Shown here piece after piece: positions 17,010 to 25,728 of a DNA stretch of 60,147 bases. The notes under the pieces were generated by a model. That model was not told the DNA's origin and ran no database searches. It saw only the letters and a program-made list of their open reading frames with translations. The position numbers were made by a program, and so were the translations under genes. Source of the stretch: an uncultured beta proteobacterium (lineage in GTDB: Bacteria; Pseudomonadota; Gammaproteobacteria; Burkholderiales; Burkholderiaceae_C); the NCBI GenBank assembly GCA_903845935.1, contig CAIMZI010000039.1:1-60147 (forward strand). Direction: 5' to 3'. Each line of letters begins with the position of its first letter. The first letter of the stretch is position 1.

Positions 17010-17428
17010 AGCCGCTGGCAGCGCAGCAAGCCTGCCCCTGCGGGCGCTGCGCGGGTAAGTCCGGTAAGCAGCAGGCCTATGCAGACTGTTGTGGCCGCTG
17101 GCTGGAGCCTTACGCGCAATCTGTAACACCGCCCGATGCCGAAAGCCTGATGCGCTCGCGCTACAGCGCCTTTGTGCTGGAACGCGCCGCTTACCTGCTG
17201 GACAGTTGGGCAGCCAGCCATCGCCCAGAAAGTATTGGGTTTGATCCTGGCGTGAAATGGCTGGGGCTGGAGGTACGCGCCCACCACGTCACCGGTGAAG
17301 CCACAGCCGATGTGGAGTTTGTGGCTCGCCAGAAGCCTGCAACCGGCCCGGCTGTGCGCCTGCACGAGCGCAGCCGTTTTCTGCGGGAGGCCGGGCGCTG
17401 GCTGTATCTGGATGGAGACCCATTGTGA
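17006..17428 (+). CDS. YchJ-family (SEC-C related) metal-binding protein
   Basis: A 140-residue YchJ/UPF0225 family protein. The N-terminal cysteine cluster (Cys10, Cys12, Cys15, Cys28, Cys29 in CPCGRCAG and YADCCGRWLE) is the SEC-C-type zinc motif, followed by the family block AESLMRSRYSAFVLE and an NTF2-like fold ending in a WLYLDGDP segment. The function is unknown; SEC-C motifs otherwise bind zinc and proteins or RNA. It overlaps both neighbours by four bases. Confidence 0.9.
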   Translation: MKPLAAQQACPCGRCAGKSGKQQAYADCCGRWLEPYAQSVTPPDAESLMRSRYSAFVLERAAYLLDSWAASHRPESIGFDPGVKWLGLEVRAHHVTGEATADVEFVARQKPATGPAVRLHERSRFLREAGRWLYLDGDPL

Positions 17429-18075
17429 AATTTGATGCCGTGTTGTTCGATTGCGATGGGGTGCTGGTGGACTCCGAGGCAATCACCTGTGGCGTGCTGC
17501 GCGACATGCTGGACGAGCGCGGCTGGGCCCTGACGCTGCAGCAGTGCATGGATATCTTTGTCGGCAGCGCCGTCACCGACAAGCGCAGCGATATCGAGCG
17601 GCACACCGCCCAGCCATTGACACATGAGTGGCTGATGTCCTTCCGCGAACGGCGCAACGCAGCGCTGGTGGCCGACATCCATGCCATTCCAAACATCCAT
17701 GCAGCGGTCAAGGCCCTTCACCAGGCCACAGCCGGGCGCATTGCCTGTGCCTCGGGGGCCGACCGCTTTAAGGTGGAGATGATGCTGGCGCAGGTGGGGC
17801 TGGCCGATTACTTTGCCGGAAAAGTCTTCAGCGGCCACGAAATGCCGCGCTCAAAACCCCACCCGGACGTGTATCTGGCGGCTGCCGCCCATCTGCGCGT
17901 GGACCCCGCCCGCTGTGCCGTGGTGGAAGACACCAGTACCGGCGTGCGCGCCGGTGTCTCCGCTGGTGCCACGGTGTTTGCTTATGCGCCGGCCGGTGGC
18001 ACTCAGGCCTTGCTGGAGGCGGGCGCTCATCAGGTGTTTGGCGACATGGCGGCCTTACCTGGGCTGCTGTGTTGA
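17425..18075 (+). CDS. HAD-superfamily phosphatase (beta-phosphoglucomutase-like)
   Basis: A 216-residue subfamily IA HAD hydrolase. Motif I is FDCDGVLVDSE (nucleophile Asp9, acid/base Asp11), motif II includes CASGA, and motif III/IV is SKPHPDVY and VVEDTSTGVRAG. The cap domain is helical, as in phosphoglycolate phosphatases and beta-phosphoglucomutases. The small-molecule substrate cannot be told from sequence. It starts at a GTG overlapping the ychJ-like stop (GTGA). Confidence 0.9.
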   Translation: MKFDAVLFDCDGVLVDSEAITCGVLRDMLDERGWALTLQQCMDIFVGSAVTDKRSDIERHTAQPLTHEWLMSFRERRNAALVADIHAIPNIHAAVKALHQATAGRIACASGADRFKVEMMLAQVGLADYFAGKVFSGHEMPRSKPHPDVYLAAAAHLRVDPARCAVVEDTSTGVRAGVSAGATVFAYAPAGGTQALLEAGAHQVFGDMAALPGLLC

Positions 18076-18133
18076 AGCGCCACCACCCACAGACCTACCA
18101 AGCTCCCATCCGTGTGCCTTCTAGAATCGCCCC

Positions 18134-19102
18134 ATGACCGAACACAAAACCATTGCCACCCACAGTGGCAGCTTTCACGCCGATGACGTCTTTGGCGTGG
18201 GCGTCCTGATGGGCGTATTTCCCTCGCACCGCTTGCTGCGCACGCGCAACAACGCGCTGATTGAGCCCGCTGATTTTGCCGTCGATGTCGGTGGCCTTTG
18301 GGATGCCGACTCCGGCCGCTTCGATCACCATCAGCGTGGCTTTACCGGCGCGCGGCCCCCGCAACTAGTGGACGGCGTGGAGAAACCCGGGGTCGGCTAT
18401 GCCAGCGCGGGACTGGTCTGGTCCGCCTATGGTGTGGCCTACGTCCAGGCGCTGGCCAGCATCAGTGGCTATGAGCTTGATGCGAACGCGCTGGAAGCCA
18501 CGGCCCACTCTCTAGACCATTCACTGGTGCAATACCTGGACATTGTGGACACCGGTCAGGGCGATGTGGCCCCCGGCATCTTTGGCCTTTCGGCCCTGGT
18601 TGCCCAGCTCAACACCAACTGGATGGAGGAGCAGGGTCTGGAGTCTGATGAAAAGGCCCGCCTGCAGGAGGGCCGCTTTCGCGAGGCGATTGCCATCGTC
18701 CGAAAATTTCTGGACCGCGCCATCATCAAAAAGATTTCGCAAATCCGCTCGCAGGACATTGTGCGTCGGGCGCCACGTCTGTTGGGCGGACGGGTGCTGC
18801 ACCTGGAGCAGGGCGGCATGCCCTGGACGCGCGTGGTGGTAGACGAAATGCCTGAGGTGCTGTTCGTGGTCTACCCGGACTCGGACGGAAACCAGTACCA
18901 GGTGAAGACCGTGCCTGTCGAAGCCGGTTCCTTTGCTTCCAGACGCGACCTGCCCAAGAGCTGGTCCGGCCTGCGCGATCAGGAACTGGCAGCGGTCACC
19001 GGTGTGGCCGACAGCGTGTTCTGCCATAGCAACCTGTTCATTGCTGGCGCCCACAGTTTTGACGGCGCGGTTCTGCTGGCCGAGCTGGCGCTGTTGTCGT
19101 GA
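18134..19102 (+). CDS. MYG1-family protein (DHH-like phosphoesterase/exonuclease)
   Basis: A 322-residue member of the MYG1 (UPF0160) family. Conserved metal-binding motifs are ATHSGSFHADDVF (His10, His15, Asp17, Asp18) and SGRFDHHQRGF, which place it near DHH phosphoesterases. The eukaryotic MYG1 protein is a 3'-5' RNA exonuclease; the bacterial role is unknown. A TAGAAT hexamer at 18122-18127 stands only seven bases before the ATG, so if it is a -10 box the transcript would be nearly leaderless. Confidence 0.9.
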   Translation: MTEHKTIATHSGSFHADDVFGVGVLMGVFPSHRLLRTRNNALIEPADFAVDVGGLWDADSGRFDHHQRGFTGARPPQLVDGVEKPGVGYASAGLVWSAYGVAYVQALASISGYELDANALEATAHSLDHSLVQYLDIVDTGQGDVAPGIFGLSALVAQLNTNWMEEQGLESDEKARLQEGRFREAIAIVRKFLDRAIIKKISQIRSQDIVRRAPRLLGGRVLHLEQGGMPWTRVVVDEMPEVLFVVYPDSDGNQYQVKTVPVEAGSFASRRDLPKSWSGLRDQELAAVTGVADSVFCHSNLFIAGAHSFDGAVLLAELALLS

Positions 19103-20130
19103 AAGCCGTATTCATCACCGGTCATGGTGGCAACGAAGTCGTCGAGCTGCGGGACTGCGAGCGCCCTGTCCGCCAGCCGGGGGAGGTGTTGGTGCGCATG
19201 CACGCCGCCACCCTCAACCAGGTGGACCTGTACATGCGCAACAGTGGTGCCGGCATCACCCACCAGTTGCCGCAGATCATGGGGCTGGACGGTGCCGGTG
19301 TGGTGGAAGAGCTGGATGCCACCGAGCGCGAACTGTCGCTTGGACAGCGGGTGGTCATTTATCCGGGGCTTGGCTGCGGTCGCTGCGAATTTTGCCAGCG
19401 CGGCGAGGGCGTGCTGTGCGTGAAGATGCAGTACTTTGGCGAGCACCGCGACGGCAGCTTTGCGCAGTGGATCAGTGTGCCCAGCCGCAATGTGTTTCCC
19501 ATGCCGCAAGCCCTGTCGTTTGTGCAGGCCGCGGCGCTGGGCGTCAACCACCTCACGGCCTGGCGCATGCTGTTTACCAAGGCCCAGCTCAAGCCCTGGG
19601 AGACGGTGCTGGTGTTTGGCATTGGCGGCGGCGTCTCACTGGCTGCCATGCAACTCGCCAAGACCGTGGGTGCTCGCGTCATCGTCACTTCGCGCGACGA
19701 GGCCAAGCTGCAGCGCGCCTTGCAAATGGGGGCTGACCATGGCATCCACAGCAGCACGCAAGAGGTAGCCAAGGCGGTGCTGGCCTATACGGATGGGCGC
19801 GGCGTTGATGTGGTGATTGAGAACGTGGGCGCGGCGGTCTGGTCTTCCGCCATGAAATCCCTGGTGCGCGGCGGACGCCTGGTCACCTGTGGCGCCACCT
19901 CGGGCGACCAACCCCCGGCCGACCTGCGCCGCATCTTCATCCGCCAACTGCAGATCCTGGGCTCCACGCTGGGTGACTATTCCGAGCTCCGCGCGCTGCT
20001 GATGTTCGTGGAGCGCCATGGCATTGTGCCGGTGATCGACAGTGAGTACCCGCTGGAGCGCATTCACGAGGCCTTGAACCGGCTGGAGTCGGGCCAACAG
20101 TTTGGCAAGGTCGGCTTGAGTTTCGAGTAG
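19099..20130 (+). CDS. Zinc-binding alcohol dehydrogenase/quinone-reductase family protein
   Basis: A 343-residue medium-chain dehydrogenase. The N-terminal GroES-like domain has the structural-zinc cysteines in GLGCGRCEFCQRGEGVLC, and the Rossmann domain contains VLVFGIGGGVSLAAMQLAK. The usual catalytic-zinc cysteine is replaced: the first loop reads AATLNQVDLYMRN, as in quinone-reductase-like relatives. It should be an NAD(P)-dependent oxidoreductase of unknown substrate. It starts at a GTG overlapping the MYG1 stop by four bases. Confidence 0.9.
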   Translation: MKAVFITGHGGNEVVELRDCERPVRQPGEVLVRMHAATLNQVDLYMRNSGAGITHQLPQIMGLDGAGVVEELDATERELSLGQRVVIYPGLGCGRCEFCQRGEGVLCVKMQYFGEHRDGSFAQWISVPSRNVFPMPQALSFVQAAALGVNHLTAWRMLFTKAQLKPWETVLVFGIGGGVSLAAMQLAKTVGARVIVTSRDEAKLQRALQMGADHGIHSSTQEVAKAVLAYTDGRGVDVVIENVGAAVWSSAMKSLVRGGRLVTCGATSGDQPPADLRRIFIRQLQILGSTLGDYSELRALLMFVERHGIVPVIDSEYPLERIHEALNRLESGQQFGKVGLSFE

Positions 20131-20171
20131 GCTACTCGGCTAGGTTTGAACCTTTCTCTAGGAGATACGGC

Positions 20172-20343
20172 ATGAGCACCGGAACCGTGCGACTTCAGTG
20201 CATATTGCGCGCATCGCCTCCCGCGTATACAAGGCCTTTTTGAAGGCATACCGGCCGTCATTCCGGTGGAAATGTGTTACCTCGGCTGGCAGGAGTCGCT
20301 GGCCCAGCTTGCCACGCTTGTGGAGCCAGAGATTCCGGGCTGA
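20172..20343 (+). pseudogene. SRPBCC/AHSA1-family gene remnant
   Basis: A well-placed start (AGGAGA, then ATG at 20172) encodes MSTGTVRLQCILRASP, the usual opening of SRPBCC (AHSA1-like) proteins. The frame then shifts: the expected RVYKAFLKA continues in another frame. About 100 residues are missing before the family's C-terminal block (IPVEMCYLGWQESLAQLATL) resumes and ends at the TGA at 20341. So there is one frameshift plus one internal deletion. It fills most of the 333-base gap between the alcohol dehydrogenase and ghrA. I compared it with the family from memory. Confidence 0.75.
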
Positions 20344-20463
20344 GCGACAGCAGACGGGGCGCCTTGCGTGGCTTGCAGCTTGTCCCGCAATAATTCATCG
20401 CCACAGGGCATGACCAAGTCAGGCCACAATGCGGGCCTGATACTTCAAGGATGAGTACGAGTC

Positions 20464-21384
20464 ATGCAGATTACTTTTTGCTGCGCCGCCACCGACGCCG
20501 AACCCTGGCTGAATGAACTGCGCGCGGCCTTGCCCGGGGCCACCGTCAGCCTCTGGCAGAGCGGCGCTCCAGCGGCCGACTACGCCATCGTATGGCAACC
20601 TCCCCAGGTGTTTTTTGATGAGCAACCCCAGCTCAAGGCCGCCTTCAACATCGGCGCCGGTGTCGACGCGCTGCTGCGCCTGAACATTGCGCCTACCACC
20701 CAACTGATACGCCTGGACGACGCCGGCATGGGCGCGCAGATGGCGGAGTACGTGTGCCATGCGCTGATCCGCCACTATCGTGACTTCGACGCTGACGACA
20801 CCGACCAACACGCTGGCATCTGGCAGCAACGCGAGGTGCTGCCGCGCTCAGAAATGCCGGTGGGCATCATGGGCCTGGGCGTGCTGGGCCAGCGTGTGGC
20901 CAAGGCCGTGGCTCAGTTTGACTTCCCTGTGAACGGCTGGAGCCGCACGGCAAAGGTGGTGCCGGGCGTGCGCTGCTTCAGTGGCGCCGACTGCTTTCAT
21001 GACTTTCTGGCGGCCAGTCGGGTGCTGGTCTCGGTGCTGCCGGCCACGCCCGCGACCCGCGACCTGATCAACCGCGATACCTTGCAGCGACTGCAGCCGG
21101 GTGGCTACCTGATCAATGTGGCGCGCGGTTCGCAACTGGTGGAAGAAGACCTGCTGGCCCTGATGGAAAGTGGCCACATGGCAGGTGCCGCACTGGACGT
21201 CTTTCGCACCGAACCCCTGCCTAAAGACCATCCTTTCTGGATGCATCCAAAAATCCACATCACCCCGCACAGCGCGGCGCTGACCATTCGCTCCGAGTCC
21301 ATCGCGCAGATTGCATCTAAGCTGGCTGCGCTGCACAGTGGCAAGCCGGTGGCTGGGTTGGTGGATCGCCAGCGCGGCTACTGA
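20464..21384 (+). CDS. ghrA: Glyoxylate/hydroxypyruvate reductase A-type 2-hydroxyacid dehydrogenase
   Basis: NAD(P)H-dependent reductase of 306 residues, similar in length to GhrA (312). The nucleotide-binding loop is GIMGLGVLGQRVAKAVAQF, and the catalytic Arg/Glu/His are seen in NVARGSQLVEED, DVFRTEPLP and HITPHSAALT. It reduces glyoxylate or hydroxypyruvate to glycolate or glycerate in the cytoplasm. A separate promoter after the pseudogene remnant is likely, because the genes are 120 bases apart. Confidence 0.92.
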   Translation: MQITFCCAATDAEPWLNELRAALPGATVSLWQSGAPAADYAIVWQPPQVFFDEQPQLKAAFNIGAGVDALLRLNIAPTTQLIRLDDAGMGAQMAEYVCHALIRHYRDFDADDTDQHAGIWQQREVLPRSEMPVGIMGLGVLGQRVAKAVAQFDFPVNGWSRTAKVVPGVRCFSGADCFHDFLAASRVLVSVLPATPATRDLINRDTLQRLQPGGYLINVARGSQLVEEDLLALMESGHMAGAALDVFRTEPLPKDHPFWMHPKIHITPHSAALTIRSESIAQIASKLAALHSGKPVAGLVDRQRGY

Positions 21385-21474
21385 AAGCCTGTTCAATATT
21401 CTGCTCTCCGAGCGTCTGGGCTGAGCATTCGTTAGCATTGGGACATTCCTGTTTTTTGAGATGGACCCTGATCT

Positions 21475-22212
21475 ATGTGTGGAGCCGAATTAACAAGCCT
21501 TCCCGAGGGTGTGCAACGCGTTGCCGCCGTTTTGCAGTCGCACGAGCACCCGCATGCCCCTGTCATGCTGGAGGATGCCGCGCGCACCGCACAGCAGGCG
21601 GCCAACGCCCTGGGCGTGGCCCTGGGCCAGATCGCCAAAAGCATCATCTTTCGCCGCCTGTCGGATGATGCTGCGGTGCTGGTGATCACCTCGGGCGACC
21701 GGCGCGTGGACCAGAAGAAGGTCGAGGCCCTGGTCGGCCCATTGGGTCGGGCCGATGCGGCGTTTGTGAAGGCACGCACCGGCTTCAGCATAGGCGGAGT
21801 GGCACCCATAGCCCACGCCGAGCTGGTGGTCACGTTGATGGACGAAGACCTGTTCCGCTTCGACGACATCTGGGCCGCAGCCGGTCACCCGCATGCGGTG
21901 TTTCAGCTCACCCCCAACCAGCTCTGCCTCATGACCGGAGTGACCGAGTCCGCCGTGGTGGAGTTTCCCTTGGTCAATATGCCGCCGGGCGCGCGCAAGG
22001 TGCTGAGCGATCGCTCGGCCTCGGTGCAAGCTGCGGGAAAGAGTTCTATGTCACCCTGCGTGTCGGTGTGCCGCATGGAAGAGACGCTGGATATATGCCT
22101 GGGCTGCCTGCGCACCCGCGATGAACTGCGTGCCTGGTCCACCATGGACGAGGCGGCCAAGTTCGCTGTATGGACCTCGATTGACAAACGTTTACAGGCT
22201 CGCTTGGTATGA
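21475..22212 (+). CDS. YbaK/EbsC-type domain fused to a DUF1289 domain
   Basis: A 245-residue protein in two parts. Residues 1-165 form a YbaK/ProX-like domain (AANALGVALGQIAKSIIF, SGDRRVDQKK, TGFSIGGVAPIAH), the fold of enzymes that hydrolyse mischarged aminoacyl-tRNA. After a short polar linker, residues 192-240 form a DUF1289 domain with the cysteine pattern SPCVSVCRM and CLGCLRTRDEL, followed by a tryptophan. DUF1289 proteins are usually separate and of unknown function. An internal ATG at 22048 could also start the DUF1289 part alone. The stop overlaps the next gene by four bases. Confidence 0.88.
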   Translation: MCGAELTSLPEGVQRVAAVLQSHEHPHAPVMLEDAARTAQQAANALGVALGQIAKSIIFRRLSDDAAVLVITSGDRRVDQKKVEALVGPLGRADAAFVKARTGFSIGGVAPIAHAELVVTLMDEDLFRFDDIWAAAGHPHAVFQLTPNQLCLMTGVTESAVVEFPLVNMPPGARKVLSDRSASVQAAGKSSMSPCVSVCRMEETLDICLGCLRTRDELRAWSTMDEAAKFAVWTSIDKRLQARLV

Positions 22213-22853
22213 AACAGATCACCTTCTATCTGGACTTTATTTCGCCCTACGCCTATCTGGCGTTTGAGGAGTTGCCCCATGCCTTGATGGGTCTAAGCTA
22301 CTCCGTGAGCTACAAGCCGGTGGCCCTGGGCGTGCTGCTGCGCCACCATGGCAGCCTGGGCCCGGCCGAGATCCCGGCCAAGCGCGACTGGACCTACCGC
22401 CATGTGATGTGGCTGGCCCACAACCGTGGCCTTCAGTTGGACATGCCGGCAGCACATCCGTTTAACCCGATGCCGCTGCTGCGTCTGGCCGTGGGCACCG
22501 AGCCACAAGGGCTGCCCAATCGCTACGTCTGCGAGACCCTGTTTCGCCATGTCTGGCAGGGCGGTGCGGATGCCGTGGAGGCGTCGCGACTGCAAGCCAT
22601 CACGGCCCAACTGGCACCGCAGCGATCGGCCACCCTTGAAGCGGTCAAGGCCCAGCTCAAGGCGCATACCGACGACGCGATGGCACTGAACATTTTTGGC
22701 GTGCCGGCCTTTGAGGTCGATGGCAAGGTTTTCTGGGGGCTGGATGCGCTGCCCATGCTGCGCGCTTATCTGAAGGGTGACGCCTGGTTTACAGAGTCAA
22801 ACTGGAATGCGCCCCTGACGCTGCCCTCAGGCCTGCCACCCGCGAAGTCCTAA
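22209..22853 (+). CDS. 2-hydroxychromene-2-carboxylate isomerase-like (DsbA/GST-kappa fold)
   Basis: A 214-residue thioredoxin-fold protein of the HCCA-isomerase/GST-kappa family. The active-site serine stands in LDFISPYAYLAFEELP, where glutathione binds, and the C-terminus has GVPAFEVDGKVFWGLDALPML. Characterised relatives isomerise 2-hydroxychromene-2-carboxylate in naphthalene breakdown using glutathione, but many homologues lie outside such pathways, as here. The start overlaps the previous stop (ATGA). Confidence 0.9.
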   Translation: MKQITFYLDFISPYAYLAFEELPHALMGLSYSVSYKPVALGVLLRHHGSLGPAEIPAKRDWTYRHVMWLAHNRGLQLDMPAAHPFNPMPLLRLAVGTEPQGLPNRYVCETLFRHVWQGGADAVEASRLQAITAQLAPQRSATLEAVKAQLKAHTDDAMALNIFGVPAFEVDGKVFWGLDALPMLRAYLKGDAWFTESNWNAPLTLPSGLPPAKS

Positions 22854-22903
22854 GCGCCGCCCTGCACCTAACGGAATCCATAACAAGTAGAAAAGAGATT
22901 CGC

Positions 22904-24724
22904 ATGCCCAGTGCATTCAACTTCAACGCATCCCCCTTTGACTGCCTCACCCAGGCAGAACAGCGCCTGGTGCGCGACAGTGTGGATGTGGCCTACTTCC
23001 CCGATGGGGCGGCCATTCTGGAGGTGGGCATCGCACCTACCCATTTGTTTGTCATCATCAAGGGCTACGTCAGCCAGATGGAAGGCTCCGAGGTCATTAC
23101 CAGCTATGGTCCTGATGATTGCTTTGACGGCCGTGGGCTGGTGGCGGGCAAGGTGAGCAGCCGCTTTGTCGCAGCCGAAGAAGTGGTGGCCTACCAGTTG
23201 GCCAAACAGGCAGTGAGCGACCTGATTGCGTCGAATGCCACCTTTGGTGCGTTGTTATTTTCCGATTTGAGCAACAAACTCAGCGCACTCTCGGCGCGGC
23301 AAAGCCAGCATGAGTTGCAGTCGCTGACCATGTCACGCGTGGACGAAGCCTTCTTGCGCCCGGCGGTATTTGTCGATGCAGCGACCAGCATTCTTTCGGT
23401 GGTCAAGACCTTTCAGTCCGAGCGCACCTCCAATGTGCTGGTGCGCGACAGCAGTATTCAGCCAGAGCGCCTGGGCATCTTTACCGCCACGGCCGTGCAG
23501 CGTGCCATTCTGGATGGACGCCCGCTCGACCAGTTGCCGGTGGGCGACCTGAGCAACTTCAAGCTGATCGAGGTCAAGCCCTCGGATCAGTTGGGCGATG
23601 CCATGGCCATCATGCTGCGCAACCGCGTGCACCGGGTGGTGGTGGTGGATGACGACAAGAAAATCCACGGTATTCTGGAGGCGCTGGATCTGTTCAGCTT
23701 TCTGTCCAACCAGTCGCACCTGATCACCGAAAAAATCGAGGATGCCAAGGCCCTGGAGGGCCTGAGCCAGGCCGCAGCCCAAATTACCCGCATGATTGCT
23801 CTTCTGCATCGAAGCGGCTCGCGCGTCAATTTGATTGCCAGGCTGGTGCAGCAGCTCAACTCGCGCCTGTTCGAGCGCGCCTGGAACCTGATTGCACCGG
23901 CAGACCTGGTCAAGAACAGTTGCCTGTTTGTGATGGGCAGCGAGGGTCGGGGCGAGCAGCTGCTCAAGACCGATCAGGACAACGGTCTGGTGCTGCGCGA
24001 CGGCTATACGCCGCCAGACGATCTGGCCGACATTTGCGACCGCTTCTCGGCGGCCCTGGCCAGCTTTGGCTATCCCGAATGTGCTGGTCACATCATGGTC
24101 AACAACCCGGATTGGCGCAACACGGCTGCAGGCTTCGCCCTGATGGCGCGCCAGTGGCTCATCATGCCCGACGGTGACAGCCTGATGAAGTTGGCGATCT
24201 TCATGGATGCCCATGCGGTCTGCGGCGATGCCCACCTGCTGGAGGCGGTGGAAGAGGGCGTGGCCAAACTGGCGACCAATAACGATGCCATGCTGAGCCG
24301 CTTCGCTTCGGCAATCGACGCCTTTGGCAGCGGCACCGGCTGGTGGAACCGCCTGCTCGGTCTGGGCGACAACCAGCTCAACATCAAAAAGGAAGGCATT
24401 TTCCCGCTGGTGCATGGCGTGCGCAGCCTGGCCCTGGCCAAGCGCGTGGATGAGACCGGCACTACCGAGCGCATTGCCGCGCTGGTGACGCTGGAGGTGC
24501 TGACGCCCGAAATGGGTGCCGATCTGACCGACAGCCTGTACTTTTTCATGGGACTTAAGCTCAAGGCCGGCTTGGCCGAACTCGATACCGGACGCGCCGT
24601 GACCGGAGCGATCGATGTGGACAAACTCAGCAGCCTGGACCGCGACCTGCTCAAAGACACGCTGGGTGTGGTCAAGCGCTTCAAGGCCTTATTGCGCCAG
24701 CGTTTCCATCTGGAAGCGGCATGA
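22904..24724 (+). CDS. cNMP-binding/CBS/DUF294 nucleotidyltransferase-like protein
   Basis: A 606-residue signalling-type protein. An N-terminal cyclic-nucleotide-binding-like beta-barrel (about 15-125) is followed by a CBS pair (about 150-275), a DUF294 nucleotidyltransferase-like domain with GSEGRGEQLLKTDQDNGLV (about 346-365), and a helical C-terminal domain. The layout resembles GlnD-related uridylyltransferase domains. In pseudomonads and other bacteria such genes often neighbour an exonuclease and acetate permease genes. Here the exonuclease overlaps it, but actP lies 26 kb away. The function is not established. Confidence 0.9.
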   Translation: MPSAFNFNASPFDCLTQAEQRLVRDSVDVAYFPDGAAILEVGIAPTHLFVIIKGYVSQMEGSEVITSYGPDDCFDGRGLVAGKVSSRFVAAEEVVAYQLAKQAVSDLIASNATFGALLFSDLSNKLSALSARQSQHELQSLTMSRVDEAFLRPAVFVDAATSILSVVKTFQSERTSNVLVRDSSIQPERLGIFTATAVQRAILDGRPLDQLPVGDLSNFKLIEVKPSDQLGDAMAIMLRNRVHRVVVVDDDKKIHGILEALDLFSFLSNQSHLITEKIEDAKALEGLSQAAAQITRMIALLHRSGSRVNLIARLVQQLNSRLFERAWNLIAPADLVKNSCLFVMGSEGRGEQLLKTDQDNGLVLRDGYTPPDDLADICDRFSAALASFGYPECAGHIMVNNPDWRNTAAGFALMARQWLIMPDGDSLMKLAIFMDAHAVCGDAHLLEAVEEGVAKLATNNDAMLSRFASAIDAFGSGTGWWNRLLGLGDNQLNIKKEGIFPLVHGVRSLALAKRVDETGTTERIAALVTLEVLTPEMGADLTDSLYFFMGLKLKAGLAELDTGRAVTGAIDVDKLSSLDRDLLKDTLGVVKRFKALLRQRFHLEAA

Positions 24725-25377
24725 TGCTCAGCCGCTACCTGCCGCAGAACCTGTGGGCCGCGCTCAAGCGCGAGTGGATGATTTATCACCTGGGCCTGCC
24801 CGAATTCCGCTTCATGTTCGATCCGGCCCCGCCCAATGAATGGGTGTCGTTGGACTGCGAGACCACCGGACTCCATGTTGGACGGGACGAAATCATTTCC
24901 ATAGGCGCGGTGCGTATTGTGGGTAATCGCGTCATGACCAGCGAGCGCTTTGAGGTGCTGGTGCGCCCGGAGCACGGCGTCTCGGCCGAGAGCGTCAAGA
25001 TCCACCGCCTGCGCGAGCAGGATGTGGCGCAGGGCCTGCCCATCGACGAGGCCATGAAACAGCTGATGCGTTTTATTGGCAGCCGCCCGCTGGTGGGCTA
25101 CTTTCTGGAGTTCGACGTCGCCATGCTGCACAAGGCCCTGTTCCCCATGCTGGGCATGGGCCTGCCCCAAAGCAAGATCGAAGTCTCAGGCATGTATTAC
25201 GACTACAAGTTTCGCAGCCAGCCCGCCCATCTGCGCCAGGACATACCGCAAATCGATCTGCGCTTTGACACCATGATGAGCGATCTGGGCCTGCCGGTGC
25301 GCGAGGCCCATGACGCTGTCAACGATGCAGTGATGGCGGCCCTGGCTTTCATCAAGCTGCGCCAACTCAAGGGCTAA
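24721..25377 (+). CDS. DEDDh 3'-5' exonuclease (DnaQ-like)
   Basis: A 218-residue exonuclease of the DNA polymerase III epsilon family. The metal residues are Asp45 and Glu47 in DCETTGLHV, an Asp in YFLEFDVAML, and the final H-x4-D in EAHDAVNDAV. It should cleave single-stranded DNA or RNA from the 3' end. An N-terminal extension of 40 residues precedes the fold. Four-base overlap with the DUF294 gene suggests that the two proteins act together. Confidence 0.92.
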   Translation: MMLSRYLPQNLWAALKREWMIYHLGLPEFRFMFDPAPPNEWVSLDCETTGLHVGRDEIISIGAVRIVGNRVMTSERFEVLVRPEHGVSAESVKIHRLREQDVAQGLPIDEAMKQLMRFIGSRPLVGYFLEFDVAMLHKALFPMLGMGLPQSKIEVSGMYYDYKFRSQPAHLRQDIPQIDLRFDTMMSDLGLPVREAHDAVNDAVMAALAFIKLRQLKG

Positions 25378-25434
25378 GTTGGCTTGGCGCACTGCTTTCT
25401 ATAAACAGTGAAGAAAATTCCGGGTCACGCAACT

Positions 25435-25728
25435 TTACTCAATAGGCACTAAAAGCGCATTGGGCGTTACGCCTAAAGAGGCAGCCAATGCAACCAGTAC
25501 CGATAGCGAGGGATTGCTTTTACCGGTTTCAATTCTGCTCAAGTAGGTGCGGAATATTCCGCATTCGGAAGCCAGGGATTCTTGAGAGATGTTTTTCAAA
25601 CGCCGAAAATGTTTGACGTTACGGGCCAGCAACTGGCCCCAGTTGTGTACAACATCAAGGTGAATTGTCCCCGAGCGCAGTGGATTGTGACTGATAAGAG
25701 TTTCTTCGTCGATCATGATTGGGTGCAC
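25435..25728 (-). CDS. XRE-family helix-turn-helix regulator
   Basis: A 97-residue single-domain regulator. The helix-turn-helix covers about residues 33-90 (ARNVKHFRRLKNISQESLA, then IFRTYLSRIETGKSNPSL). It starts at a GTG at 25728 or the ATG at 25716. No toxin, methylase or restriction gene adjoins it. The stretch 25378-25886 is more AT-rich than its surroundings, which may point to a later arrival. The target is unknown. Confidence 0.85.
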   Translation of the reverse strand: MHPIMIDEETLISHNPLRSGTIHLDVVHNWGQLLARNVKHFRRLKNISQESLASECGIFRTYLSRIETGKSNPSLSVLVALAASLGVTPNALLVPIE

